Positions 35,015-47,444 are shown, numbered from the stretch's first letter. The stretch: DNA of 64,000 bases from Dactylorhiza incarnata (GCA_033032865.1 JAWHQI010000001.1:4424001-4488000), one strand, 5' to 3'. The notes: generated from the sequence alone by a model not told the origin. Numbers and translations: made by a program.

Positions 35015-36574
35015 CTACTTGACAGCTTCCTGATCAATCTTGGCTACGTGATCTAGCTCTGTTTCATTCTGAGGCTCATCCTGAGCCACTGTTGTACTCA
35101 TAGCTGCCATTTCAGTATCCAAATCCCTTTGAACAACTGGGGTAGGTTCCCTCTGAATATCTGCTGCTTCTGGGGCAAGCTCCCTCTCATCTCCAGGCTC
35201 CCCTTGGATCTGTGCTTGTTGGATTATTATAGCTTTGTCAAGAGCTTGAGCATCACCTACACCCTGTTCACTCAAATCTAGAACAGGTCTTTCTTCCTCC
35301 AATAGGTTCTCCCCCTTCTTAACCTTGCTGACCAGAGAGGTTAAGAATTCCTTTGTGACCATGGAGGAAGATATAAAATCTTTGAGGCTCTGAAAAGCTC
35401 TTTTAAAACTTAATAGCTCACCCTCCATTTATGAGTATTTTCTGTCAAACTTTCTAGCCTGAGAGGCCACCTGGTCTACAAAGGTGGAGGAGGCTATGGA
35501 CACATCTTTGGAAATGATCTGCTCAAGATCCATTGGTGGAGTATGAGATGCAGAAGGAGGAGGTGATGGACGATGGTCTTATTGGATAGGGGATAGAGGA
35601 TGGTAAAAGTCAGGTGAAAAGTGTATTGATGGTGGTGGAGGTGGAACAAGCTGATAATCTGAAATGACAGTGGATGGTAATTGATGATGGATCTGCTGAT
35701 GTTGTTATTGTTGTTGATGTTGGGGAGAATGTTGGGCTGGAGCATCATCCTGATGGATTTCTGGAACATTGTCCAGTAGAGGTGGAGAGTGAGGAGGAGG
35801 GATAGCATCCCTTGTAGGGCCCGGTATGTGCCTTTCTGGCTCTTGAGGAGGAGGAGATGGAGGAGGAGAGACTGGAGCTTGACCAGGCTTCACAATTTTC
35901 CTGCTCCACTTGGAAAAGATTCCAATGTTAATCCTTTTCCCAGGAGGGATGGACACTCCCTTTGACTTGCAGATGCTTGAGTAATGTTGAAAGAGCACTT
36001 GACTCATTATTCGCATATATGCATTTTCATTATGAGCATACTTATGCCCAATCATCTTCAGAAGCCATCTTCCCCAATTTATCTTCTTCTTGAGGACCAG
36101 AGCTCCCATTATTTGCAGCTACTGCTTTGGTATAGCATCATGAGCGATTTTGCAGAGTATTACTTTTCCCACAATGTCAGCAAGAAATTTGTATTCTTCT
36201 CCCAAATCAATCTTCTTGAGATTGATTGCTTTCTCTTTTCTGAACTTCATAATCTCTAATGCATTCTGAATCTCTTCTTCTATCAGCTCATCAGAGTCAC
36301 TCCCAGTTGGAAGATCAAATGTCTGACTCAGCATCTCCTCTGTGATGTGAATGTCTATTTCAGAAACTTTCCCATTAAGGGGGCTGTCTTCTCCTATCTG
36401 TACAGACTCCTTAAGCTCTATCAATTCAATATCAAGTATCTTGCTCCCGGTGGATATTAATTTGGTTAAGCCAGCATCCTGAAGCAAGCCCAGATTGGCT
36501 TTGAATATGTCGGTCGCTGCGCTTAAGGAGTCAATGTCCACATCGTACCCAGAATTGATCTTAGGAGGGGCCAT
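35015..36574 (-). pseudogene. TRG-B ORF2: helical, proline-rich, coiled-coil protein (broken)
   Basis: ATG at 36574 (MAPPKINSGYDVD). The N-terminal domain has ITEEMLSQTFDLPTG, FLADIVGKVILCK and, after a TAG at about 36119, LKKKINWGRWLLKMIGHKYAH and GKRINIGIFSK. A Pro-rich middle follows (about 35880-35520, partly frameshifted). The C-terminal coiled coil has MVTKEFLTSLVSKVKKGEN and ends at about 35015. The N-terminal domain matches exon 1 of RE2 ORF3. It is loosely reminiscent of 'putative plant transposon protein' domains, but I cannot confirm that. In place of pol this is the only gene besides gag. A pyrimidine tract and TTTGCAG lie 14 bp upstream of the ATG. Confidence 0.75.
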
Positions 36575-36587
36575 TGATTGGATGTAC

Positions 36588-36625
36588 CTGCAAAGAAAGA
36601 GAGAACGAGAGAGAGAGAGAATTAG
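36588..36625 (-). promoter_or_regulatory. Putative 3' splice site just upstream of TRG-B ORF2
   Basis: On the - strand, a CT-repeat tract leads to TTTCTTTGCAG|GTACAT, 14 bases before the ORF2 ATG. TRG-A has (CT)n then TGTTTGCAG|GTACCT, 13 bases before its ATG. Conserved position and sequence in both copies suggest ORF2 is expressed from a spliced RNA. Confidence 0.6.
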
Positions 36626-37302
36626 AGAGAGCTGGAGAACAGGAAAGCAAGAGAGCCAAGAGAGTAGAATGCAAAAGCGTAAATGTTTCAACGCGGTGAT
36701 TTCTTAAAAGCAGATGAATCGCCGCAACTTGGAGTTTATGTCGACGCACCATCGATAAAATCTACTATTTGGCGCGCAAAGCTGTGTCGTGATTGCTTCT
36801 AGAAGCAATTCTGCGCGCGCTGTTATATCAACATTGCGTTGACTAGTACTTGACGCAACTTCGAGATTGTTCAGCAAGCCATAAATCGACGTGGTCCTAT
36901 TGACATTACGTCGGCTTTCAATCGACGCAACATTGCCTTTAGTCAGAGACCAATAAGACGACGCATGCGTTGATAGGAACTCGACGTTGCGTCGAGATCT
37001 ATATGAATTATCTACTCTGAATTCTTCTTGACGTTGGCGTCGAGTAGAAGTAGATGGTGCATCGACTTCTATTTGACGCACCTTTAAATGAACAGATCTA
37101 TTTCTTTAGAAAATTCTTGTTGTTTTTCCCAGCAATGATATTTATTGAAAATAGATTATTGTATAATTTTAATAACCATTAGGGAAGATTCAAGGTAGAA
37201 ATTACTCCCTTGACTATATCTTGTTCCTTAATCAAAATCTACAACTTTCTTCCCAATCCATTTTCTCTTGAGTGGGACCCTACTTAACCCTGCATAGGTA
37301 AT
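36626..37302 (-). other. TRG-B spacer between gag and ORF2 with CGTCGA palindromes
   Basis: No gene. The segment at 36715-37085 is packed with TCGACG/CGTCGA variants. On the - strand, CCTATGCAG lies about 15 bases after the gag stop. No trace of protease, integrase or RT was found where pol should be. Confidence 0.75.
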
Positions 37303-38976
37303 TCAAACATTAGAAGGAACCCAGATTACCTTGGGCCCTTTGCTTTTACTATTATAGGGTTCAATGAAAGAATAGAAGGGTCTTTCATGATACCCTTTGG
37401 GATGATAGAGAATGGATTTCCCAAACCTCTTATCTTGATATTTGAGATGGGTATAAAATGTATCAAAATATAACAAATCAGCAGAATGTTTTATTATTCT
37501 TGGTTTTGCTCTAACCTTTTGGTTGAAATTATTTGACTCCTCTACATGATTCTTGCCTAGGGGTTTTTCCTTTTTATTCAGATTTACTTGATTAGGTTTG
37601 TTAATCCTATCTGGATGATTGTTATCTCTATCCTTAGATGATGTACTCTTCTCACTTGGTTGATACTCACTAGGTCTAACAAATGGCACTGGATTTTTCC
37701 AGACAGGTTTCTTAGGTGCTTTTGTGCTAGTGGAGGGCTCTGCTCCTAACCCTAGGTGATTAAATCTCATAGAGAGAATTTTAGTGATGTCTTTGAGCTT
37801 CTGACTCCTCCCATTGAGTGAGTCCTCAAAGGCCTTTGCCTTTGCTAGCTCTTCTTGTAGATTTATGTTTTCTTCTCTCAGTTTAATCAATTCTGATTCT
37901 TTATTGTTAATTTCACTTGTTAGATTTTGATTTATTAGGTGCATTTCATCTTTCTTAAGGTTCTCTAGTTCAGACCTAGCAATGTCTAATTCTTTTTCTA
38001 CCCTAAGATGTTCAATGCAGAAATCTTTGAAGCATGATTTAAAATCTTTTGAGGTAAAATCAAATTCATCAAAGACAGATACCTGATCATCTTCATCATC
38101 TGATGCCATCCCAAGAGCCATCATGCAGGCTGTTATTGCTTCTTCTTCATCATCACTCTCAGATGATGAGGAGCTTAATTCAGCTTCAGAGTCACTCCAT
38201 GTTTCAGCAATGAAGCCCTTGGCTTTCTTCTTATCCTTTCATCTGAAGAACTTCTTCTTCTTGTCCTCTTGCTGCTGCTTCTTTCCCTTTGCTCTTGTGG
38301 GCACTCAGGGGCAATGTGCCCTGGTTTGTTGCAGGTATAGCAGATAATCTCCTTCTTTGGAGTTTTATCATACCTGGGCCTTGAGTCCCTTTCTCTTCTC
38401 CTTGAGTCTTCAGTTTTGACCCATTTCTTGAATCTTCTTGCTAGCAGACTGAACATTTCATCCTCAGGAGTATAGGGCTCTCCTTCAGCAGCTTTCAGAG
38501 CTAAGCTCCTTTGGATAGGAGCTGGAGTGGTTTCCCTCTCTTCTGACTCAGCCCTATTTTTCAATAACATCTCATAAGACATAAGCTTTCCTAGCAAAGC
38601 TTCAGTTGAGAACTCTCTGTGGCACCTTGATTCTCTGATTGCCCAGATTCTGGAATCCCATGAGCTAGGGAAGCACATGAGGATTTTATCATTAATTTCA
38701 GTCAAGGATATTTCATTGTCTAAGCCTCTGAGCTCATTAATGATAAGACTGAATCTGTCATACATATCAGCAACAGATTCTTCTGCTTTCTTTTGAAAGT
38801 TCTCATACTGGGATATGAGAAGGGACTTTTTGTCCTTTCTTTCATCAGCACTTCCTTCCACCATTGTGGTGAGTGAGTCAAAGATTTCTTTTGCTGATTG
38901 GCACTCAGCAACCTTCTGAAAAATGTCATCTGACATTGTTGACACCAGAATATTCATGGACTTGGCATCACATGCC
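37303..38976 (-). pseudogene. gag: TRG-B gag, main part
   Basis: Continues from 47668-47445 across RE3. A 267-codon open stretch (38976-38175) covers the capsid (MSDDIFQKVAECQSAKEI, SLIINELRGL) and an intact zinc knuckle CYTCNKPGHIAPEC (about 38305-38346). After a frame break near 38130-38180, 38124-37303 encodes an acidic segment, a coiled coil and the C-terminal VIWVPSNV ending at 37303. Copia gags end this way just before the protease, but no protease follows. Confidence 0.88.
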
Positions 38977-40482
38977 TGTTGGAACATGCTTTCCGCATCT
39001 CTTGGTTTGACAATAACAAATCCTATTGTATTTGATCATACTTGCATTGTGTTTATAGTGTGCAGGATCTTCAACATTCAATCCCCAAAGGAGTGTGAAA
39101 AAGAAAGACGTCGAAGCGACATCAGGATGATTCTTTGTTGAAACCACGGCGCGGTAACACTACCGCTGGCGCTAGTGAATCGACGAAATGGTGTTCGATG
39201 AAAATAGATGTCGTTCGGCGAACTGGCAATCGACGAAATTGAGTTTGACGAAATGAAAGCAGCGTTCGACGAAATGTGAAGCCGTTCGACGAAGATTCGT
39301 TCGACGAAAAGAGATGTGCTCTACCGCGGAGCGTTAGCACTACCGCTGACGCTAGCATAAATGGAAATAATTGTCGGGAAGGAAACAATGGAGAAAAAGG
39401 AATGATTGGCGGGATGCATATTTAGCATGCTTTACCGCGGCGCGGCATGTCTACCGCCCGGCGGTAGCTTTTGGAATCCTCCCGTCTGCATGTGATTGAG
39501 GAGCAAATATGGAAGGAGATATTGGCTGAAGGAAGGTTATCTTGCTATCGCGGAGCGTTAGCGTTACCGCAGCGTGCTAGTCAGAGCTCAAAGTTTGGCG
39601 CTCAAAAGTTGCCTAAGATGCCACGATTCGTGTGCTTGATCATTGCCTAATGTGGCTACCGCGGGGCGGTAGTACTACCGCAGGTGGTAGCGGCTGACTC
39701 TATTTAAAGACGCGCACTTCCTCCATTGTTGCTTGCTGCTACAGAATGAATTGAAGCCATATATTCAGAGCACTCGTGAGAGCCTTCTCCAAGCAGCCCG
39801 AAGAACTCCGTCAATGTTCGTGAACGCAAAGAACTTGAAGATTGATCCGATCGCATCTACATCAACATCAAGTTCTTCTTTTGAGGGAGTTTTTAGTTTG
39901 TGTTTTGTTTTAGTTTCTAATTGTAACTTTTATATCTTTTGTTCGGTAGAGGAACTCACCACACGGCGACTAGGGCCTTGCGGGGAGTAGGGGAAATTCG
40001 CCTTGCGTTGGCGACTAGGTCTTGTGGGGCTTAGGGAGCAATTCGCCACACGGCGACTAGGTCTAGGGAGTAGATCTAGGGGGTGCTCGAGGCCTTTCTG
40101 GGGAGAGAAATGCTAGAGCGGCTTGAGGCCTTATCTGGGGAGAGATAGGCTAAAGCCAACCGGTCCTTGGGAGAAGGGTCGGTATAGAAAACCAAAAGAG
40201 TTTTCATTGGTCGCCTCTTTCCAAGCGTCATTGGGAAAAGTTTTTTTAATCATAACTAATTCAATTTAATATTAATGAAAATATGTTTGTTTCTTCATCT
40301 CTGATTCGTGCTCTCTGATTTTCATTGGTTTAACCTAAACGTATTTTCTCTGTCACTAACGGCTAGCGGTAACACTACCGTTGGTGGTAGCAACAGAGAA
40401 TTATTTACTTTATAATCATAAAAAGTTTAAAACCCTTATTCACCCCCCCCCCCCCCCTCTAAGGGCGCCTACGGATCCAACA
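38977..40482 (+). repeat. RE3 5' LTR
   Basis: Contains a TTCGACGAAA cluster (39178-39310), CTACCGC...GCGGTAG motifs including the perfect 16-bp palindrome GCGGTAGTACTACCGC at 39666-39681, a TATTTAAAG box at 39701-39709, and a 15-base or longer C-run before CTCTAAGGGCGCC. Confidence 0.95.
39701..39709 (+). promoter_or_regulatory. RE3 LTR TATA-like box
   Basis: TATTTAAAG, 20 bp downstream of the 16-bp palindrome and conserved in the 3' LTR near 46658. Probable promoter. Confidence 0.55.
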
Positions 40483-40484
40483 AG

Positions 40485-40496
40485 TGGTATCAGAGC
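40485..40496 (+). promoter_or_regulatory. RE3 primer-binding site
   Basis: TGGTATCAGAGC two bases after the LTR end, a full match to the usual initiator Met tRNA PBS. Confidence 0.95.
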
Positions 40497-40531
40497 TAGG
40501 TTATTCCGAATTGGCTTAACAACCGGGAATA

Positions 40532-41982
40532 ATGGCGTCTCTTGATCATGATCTCGCTTCTACTAGTGGGGAAAATTTTAATATAAATGAAAAAGTATTA
40601 TCACCACCTTTATTTATGGGCAAAAATTATGAAGGGTGGAAAATATTAATGAAACATGTTCTTAAGGCCTTAGATGAAAAAGTTTGGAATATTACTATTG
40701 AAAAGCCACCTAGCGTACTATCTAGAAACGAAATTGTTTTAAATGCAAAATCTATGAATAGTATATTTTGTGCGTTAGACCAAAATATTTTCAAACTTAT
40801 TTATACGTTACCTACCGCATATGAGATTTGGAATTTTCTTGAACGAACTTATGATTCTCTTTCTACAGGTATGGAACAATCGCAAGAACCGAAGAATATG
40901 CATGCTTGCACAAGTCTTCAAGAATGCTCCTCTCATGACGGATCCATGGAGTGCACATTAAGTGGAAGAGAAGAAGAAATACTATCTTCGGAAGAGGAGT
41001 GCCAAAAAGATGTCAAAGAAACAATATGTTCAAATCGTGCCTCTCCCGAAAGCAATATAAGGAAATCAAATTCCATTTTCTATACTTCTATTTCTACATT
41101 ACAATTACTACAAACTACTAAATGTAAGATTAAGAAACTAAAAATTGCTAATGAGAAATTACGTTTAGAAAATAAAAGTTTAAAAGCTAGTGTTAATGTA
41201 GAATCTAGTTGTGATATTGTTTCTTCATCATGCTCTTTAATTGAAAATATAAATCCCTGTTTTGATTGCAATATTCTTAAAGAAAAACTCAAGGTATATG
41301 AAGAAGAGCATCTTAAAGAACCAAATGAAAAACTATCTTTAGAAAATTCATCCTTAAAAACTAATTGTGTTTTGTGCAAAAACTATAAATTGAAATTAAA
41401 GAGATGGATGAAACATTTGAAGAATTTAGAAATAATTATCAAAATCATATTGAGTCTATTGTATCCACTCTTAAAAATAGCACAATAGCTTATAATAAAG
41501 CAAGGCATAATCTTAAAGTTAAGAATTATGAATTGGAAACTAAAGTCAACTTGCTTAAGGAAATTATAAAGAAAAATTCTCAACACATAAATCAACAATT
41601 TCAAGCAAATTCCAAAAGCAAGTTAAACGTGAATTTTCATAATATGTCTAAGCCTAACAAAGGAAATGAAAGGTATCAAATGCTTGAAAATGAAATTCCA
41701 AATCATTATCATTTACAACATCATCTTTCTCCCAACATAAACTTAAAGATAAACAAATTTCCTATAAATAATGTTTTGCAAAATCATCATGGAAATTTGA
41801 CAAATAAAAATAATATTAAACCAATGTTTGAATGGCGGCCCAAAGTTAAAGATGAAACACAAACTCAAATCAAAAGGGCCCATTCAATCATATCTCCCCA
41901 AAAGCAAACACGATATATTTGGGTACCCAAAGGAACCGCCACACCCGGTCCTCTTTGGATACCTAAATCTCTCATTCAATAG
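40532..41982 (+). CDS. gag: RE3 gag-like protein, shortened and frameshifted
   Basis: ATG at 40532 (MASLDHDLASTSG). The N-terminal capsid part resembles RE1 gag (PPLFMGKNYEGWKILMK, FCALDQNIFK, TAYEIWNFLERTYDS). It then jumps to a Ser/Glu-rich segment, skipping the middle of the capsid and the zinc knuckle. A Lys/Glu coiled coil follows; the frame moves near 41400-41480 to a second open stretch (41404-41982) ending in YIWVPKGTATPG and WIPKSL, the usual gag C-terminus. Without a zinc knuckle it would pack RNA poorly alone, so particles would probably be supplied by relatives such as RE1. Confidence 0.82.
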
Positions 41983-43370
41983 TATCATATCATTTGCATG
42001 AAGTAGAAATCAATTAAAAATGAAATATCAACTCTCTACTTCATGATATGCTTTATTTACTTTTTGTTTTTGCTTTTATTTCTTTGAGCCATCATGATAA
42101 GATCACTTTATATAACTTGTGATATGATTTTCACATATTAAACCTAAATTCATTAATAAATCAAATTGAACACAATTGAATAAAAAGTCATATTATTTTC
42201 AAGTGATCTAATTATCTTTTATTTTATCCTTCGAAATCCACTTCCTAAAAGTCTTATAAAATTTGAAAAATTAAATTTGTCATATGATATTATTAAGACT
42301 AAATGAAATAAGTGGCAAAATGGATTTAAAAGGTATTCTAGGGGTATTAAGCTAAATTTATAAAATGCGTAAGGTTTGCTTAGGTATTTAATATATTTGC
42401 GTCATTTTGATTACCCCTAGTATGTTTAATCATAATCATTTCAAATCGGAATTGAAAAATTGCAAAAATCATTTGTGTTTAAATAAAGAATCTCAACTCT
42501 GTTGTTAGCGCCTGACGTTAGGTTCTAACGCTGGCGGTAGCATAATTTTCCTAAATTCTGATTTATCTAAAATATTATTTTCTGAAAAATTATTGTATGA
42601 CCTTTATCATCACTATGCTTTCATAAAACTATATATATACGTGATTTATTTAAGATTTCAAAAATCAAAGAGAAAATTCACAAAACCTTCCTAAAAACCA
42701 AAAATATTTTTCTCTTTATATTTATCTTAAGTTTTCACCTTATAATATTTCTCTCTAATCATTCAAAAAGGATGAATATGAATGTTCTTTAATAATATCT
42801 CATTTATATTATCATGAACAATTAATTATGAGTATATAATTCCTATGTGTTAAAATTCATGATCATGTATAATAATCTTGCCAATTCAATAGATCTTTTT
42901 AACTCAAATATTAAAAATCTACAAAAGATCTTATTGATTCCATCAAATAGTTTGTGATCATGACCATTATATGAATCAATTATGTTTTGCATGTATCTCA
43001 TTGATATGAAGATCATAGAATCATCTTTATATCTAAAATAATAAATTAACTAGAATCATCACTTCATTCTATGTCCAAACTTTGAATGACTAGGTTTGAA
43101 TACATGCAACATTAACGCAATAAATCTTACGCCATAAAATTGTGATCAAACTCTTCTTTCTAGCATTATCAACTAATCAATACTATCTTCCATGCTAGTT
43201 ATCTAATGATGCCATAATAAATCAATCTTAAAGAAAAACAATTGAAAGTTAAAATTCATAATGACTATATTGCTTTAAAATCAAATCTACTAAGAAACTA
43301 ATCTCGCATAAAAGCCATAGTTTATAAATTATTTTCCATAAGATTAAATGCTTTGTATGTCCTTGATCAT

Positions 43371-43632
43371 TCACCCACATTTTGTGTCTCGCTATAGCGA
43401 GGGCGTAGGATTGTGTGCATTAGAAACCTAACCTCTAAGTTATATCTTGTCCTTAACCGGGGAGGGTTCTAGTGGGGCCTTGCGAGGCACTGGGGGGAAA
43501 GAGTGCTAGGTTGAGCGTTGTCTTTTGTATGCATGTGGGATTAACACCCCAACCTACGACATGCGTGCAGCTCCTCATGCCCATCCGTCACTTAGTACGG
43601 GGCTAGAGTGTAGACATGTTGTTAGGGTATCT
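43371..43632. other. GC-rich island of unknown origin in RE3
   Basis: About 260 bp, clearly richer in G+C than both flanks. It starts near the perfect 14-bp palindrome CTCGCTATAGCGAG (43390-43403) and contains CTTAACCGGGGAGGG, GCCTTGCGAGGCA and CCAACCTACGACATGCG. No ORF or known RNA was recognised. It has no counterpart in RE1. Confidence 0.55.
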
Positions 43633-44719
43633 TGATCTTAGACATACTTATGTTGTATACATTGCATGAATATTATTTCACTTATTTATGATCATTTCAC
43701 TCATGCATATTTTGTGCTCAAACATGTTATCTTATGTTTTTCATAATTATCTATTTTTGAACTCTCATGCATGTGAAAAACACAAGTATTTTGAAAGTGT
43801 ATTGAGACACCTTAGGCAAGAATTTGGGGTTGACATATTAGCTTAAACTTGCAAAATCTGCATTTTTGTGTATGCATATGTCTGATTTCTTTGCTGAACT
43901 TCATTATCACTAATCTGCACAAATATATTCAAAAGAAAAATTCTGAAAAATTTCACATTTTCCCCAAAATTTGATTTCTGTCACTACCGCCCGGCGATAG
44001 CTGTGTACCGCTGGCGGTAGTAGGTATTTCTGAATTTCCAATTTTTTTTTTCATTTTGTATTTTTCTCAGTTCTTGTTATTTTCTTCTAAAATTCAAAAA
44101 ACAAAAAAAAACTATAAAACAAATCAAAATCCAACCAAAAACATGCTTTGTGTTTCGATATATCAAAACCAACTACAAAATTGAAAAACCAATTAAAACA
44201 ACAAAAACATGCTTTTTATTTGTTTTATTTTTTGCTTTTGAAAAACTTAAAATTTATAAAAACTGATGTAATTTTCAATGCTTCAAGGATGATATGGTTT
44301 ATCTTGCCAAGTTTAGAATACAATGTTTCATTCTCTATTTCAAGTATCTTAATAACATTGTTTTGTATCATGCCTTGATCATTATCTTATGTGTGCTTTG
44401 AAATTGATTATAGAAATCATGTGTAGTATTGTATAGCATGCCTCTATGTATGAGTAAATGGTTTATATTTGATAATGATTTATTCACTCACATTTTTGAT
44501 AAACTACATATGAATTTAATCTACTCTTACATGATTGTGTAGTGTAACAACCTAATATTATTGTTATGCATGCTTAGTTTTACCTACACCATAATTGAGA
44601 ATCTTTTTCATGCACCTATTTTTGAAGAAGTGTGTCTTTTCCAAAACTTTTGTTTGCACATACAAGTGAATTCGAAGACCTTTGTCGTTAAGCAAAAATC
44701 CAAATGAATAATTGACAAA

Positions 44720-44962
44720 GATAACTCCACCAATCACTACTCACCCTCCTGATAAGTCTTAACGAGCATTTTGAGGTTGAGCACCTTGGAGAGAATTGTA
44801 AAGTGCCTTGTTGCAAACACTTTTTTTTCACTATTTCTTCTTGTACACCGGATCACAAATAACTAAAATTCAAAATAATAATTGTTATTCCCCAAGAACT
44901 ACTTTGCAGTCTGATAAGTCTTAATAAGCATTGTGTGTGCAAAGCACCTTGGTAGTTGTACT
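44720..44962 (+). repeat. Twin conserved motif in RE3
   Basis: The first block is ACTCCACCAATCACTACT, CTCCTGATAAGTCTTAACG, GGTTGAGCACCTTGGAG. After GTACACCGGATCAC, the second block is CCAAGAACTACTTTGCAG, CTGATAAGTCTTAATAAGC, AAAGCACCTTGGTAGTTG. The same two blocks in the same order occur in RE1 (7965-8215) although the surroundings have diverged. Confidence 0.85.
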
Positions 44963-45921
44963 ACTTTTCTATGTGCATTGAAAATTTTATATAGCTTTGT
45001 GGGTAGAAGTAACTCTAAAAATGCATTTTCAATAATGTTGTATTTATTCCATTATACATGTCATGTGTTTTGATTAACTCATATGTATACTTTTATCAAA
45101 AAACAATATTTTGTACACATCATTATCACCTGTAAGCCTTCTACTCATGAGAATTGGAGTCTATTTCATATCTACATGTATTCTCTAAATTCTTCAGTAA
45201 ATGCACTAGATAGCTTTGCATGATCAATACAATGTATAAGTGTACTTGATTTCTCAATTTAAGACATTGTATTCTTCTATCTTGACTTGATATGTTGTAT
45301 CATGCTTACATTTTTTTTTCGTTACGCCATGTGTACTCTTTATTGCTTACCTTTCAAAACAAATGTATGGTAATGTTGCAACTGAAACCATTTTGTGTAC
45401 TTAAATTGCTACAACATCTATTTTTTGTCTACAACTCTTAATCATCTACTATGCTTCACCATTCCTATATAGATGTTCACTTCAAAAATATATTTTTTCA
45501 TGCTTTCCACCTCTTTACTACTTGTACGCTCGATCATGAATACATTTTTCTAACAAGTGGTTTCCTTATGACAATTTCTTCACATTTCCTTTTTCACTCC
45601 TATATATTGTATTTTTTTCCTAAGCGTTTAACTCTTTATCATGTTCATTCCCTCTTTACACATTTATTGCACACATTAACGTTTGACTTTATCTCCACCC
45701 TCTTTTGATAATACCAAAAGGGGGAGAATAAATTTGAAAGAAATTCACAAGTTTGGGGAAGTCAAGTTCATAGGAAGTTTTGTTGTAGGGGGAGCATTCA
45801 CTTAGGGGGAGCATTCATTTAGGGGGGCATATGCACGTGTCTTAAATTTCATGCTTACCCTTTTTATTAAACACAATTCCTATCTTTTGAACTATTTCTT
45901 TCTAAAGGAATTTGTTATTAT

Positions 45922-45935
45922 CAAAAGGGGGAGTT
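45922..45935 (+). promoter_or_regulatory. RE3 polypurine tract
   Basis: CAAAAGGGGGAGTT immediately before the 3' LTR. Confidence 0.93.
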
Positions 45936-47439
45936 TGTTGGAACATGCTTTCCGCATCTCTTGGTTTGACAATAACAAATCCTATTGTATTTGATCATAC
46001 TTGCATTGTGTTTATAGTGTGCAGGATCTTCAACATTCAATCCCCAAAGGAGTGTGAAAAAGAAAGACGTCGAAGCGACATCATGATGGTTCTATGTTGA
46101 TACTGCGGCGCGGTAACACTACCACTGGCGCTAGCGAATCGACGAAATGGTGTTCGACGAAAATAGATGTCGTTCAACGAACTGGCGTTCGACGAAATTG
46201 AGTTCGACGAAATGAAAGCAGCGTTCGACGAAATGTGAGGTCGTTCGATGAAGATGCGTTCGACGAAAAGAAATGTGCTCTACCGCAGAGCATTAGCACT
46301 ACCGAGGACGCTAGCATAAATGGAAACAATTATCGGGAAGGAAACAGTGGAGAAAAGGAATGATTGGCGGGATGCATATTTAGCATGCTCTACCGCGGCG
46401 CGGCATGTCTACCGCCCAACGGTAGCTTTTGGAATCCTCCCATCTGCATGTGATTGAGGAGCAAATATGGAAGGAGATATTGGCTGAAGGAAGGTTATCT
46501 TGCTATCGCGGAGCGTTAGCGTTACCGCGGCGAGCTAGTCGGAGCTCAAAGTTTGGCGCTCAAAAGTTGCCTAAGATGCCATAATCCGTGTGCTTGATCA
46601 TTGCATAATGTGGCTACCGCGGGGCGGTAGTACTACTGCAGGCAGTAGCGGCTGACTCTATTTAAAGACGCGTGCTTCCTCCGTTGTTTCTTGCTGCTAC
46701 AGAACGAATTGAAGCCATATATTCAGAGCACTCGTGAGAGCCTTCCCCAAGCAGCCCGAAGAACTTCGTCAACGTTCGTGAACACAAAGAACTTGAAGAC
46801 TGGTCTGATCGCATCTACATAACATCAAGTTCTTCTTTTGAGGAAGTTTTTAGTTTGTGTTTTGTTTTAGTTTCTAATTGTAACCTTTATATCTTTTGTT
46901 CGGTAAAGGAACTCGCCACATGGCGACTAGGTCCTTGCGGGGACTAGGGGAAATTCACCTCGCGTTGGCGACTAGGTCTTGTGGGGGCTTAGGGAGGAAT
47001 TCGCCACACGGCGACTAGGTCTAGGGAGTAGATCTAGGGGGTGCTCGAGCCCTTTCTGGGGAGAGAAAGGCTAGAGCGGATTGAGGCCTTATCTGGGGAG
47101 AGATATGCTAAAGCCAACTGGTCCTTGGTAGAAGGGTCCGTATAGAAAACCAAAAGAGTTTTTATTGGTCGCCTCTTTCCAAGCGTCATTGGGAAAAGTT
47201 TTTGTAATCATAACTAATTCAATTTAATATTAATGAAAATATGTTTGTTTCTTCATCTCTGATTCGTGCTCTCTGATTTTCATTAGTTTAACCTAAACGT
47301 ATTTTCTCTGTCACTAACGGCGAGTGGTAACACTACCGTTGGCGGTAGAAACAGAGAATTATTTTCTTTAATAATCATAAAAAGTTTAAAACTCTTATTC
47401 ACCCCCCCCCCCCCTCTAAGGGCGCCTACAGATCCAACA
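45936..47439 (+). repeat. RE3 3' LTR
   Basis: Near-identical to 38977-40482. Several differences are CpG changes within the TTCGACGAA and GCGGTAG motifs (for example GTACTACTGC where the 5' copy has GTACTACCGC). Confidence 0.95.
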
Positions 47440-47444
47440 ATGCC

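Larger units (their letters stand above)
41983..45921 (+). other. RE3 gene-free internal region (3.9 kb)
   Basis: AT-rich DNA stands where pol should be. It holds palindromes of the LTR type (TAGCGCCTGACGTTAGG near 42505, CTACCGCCCGGCGATAG near 43982), a GC-rich island at 43371-43632, the twin motif at about 44720-44960, and PPT-like boxes (AAAAGGGGGAGAA near 45716, AGGGGGAGCATTCA near 45788 and 45808). No pol remnant is recognisable. Confidence 0.8.
38977..47439 (+). mobile_element. RE3: Sirevirus-like element without pol
   Basis: LTRs at 38977-40482 (1506 bp) and 45936-47439 (1504 bp) begin TGTTGGAACATGC and end GATCCAACA. The duplication ATGCC is at 38972-38976 and 47440-47444. PBS, a shortened gag, about 4 kb without genes, several PPT-like tracts and the PPT follow in order. 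LTR ends, CTACCGC/GCGGTAG motifs and the 3' twin motif tie it to RE1, but it has no protease, integrase or RT, and its gag lacks a zinc knuckle. It is therefore non-autonomous, and the innermost layer of the nest. Confidence 0.93.

Noticed and set aside
44148..45708. Phe/Leu-rich ORFs in the RE3 3' region
   Set aside because: Low-complexity translation of T-rich DNA with no counterpart in RE1.
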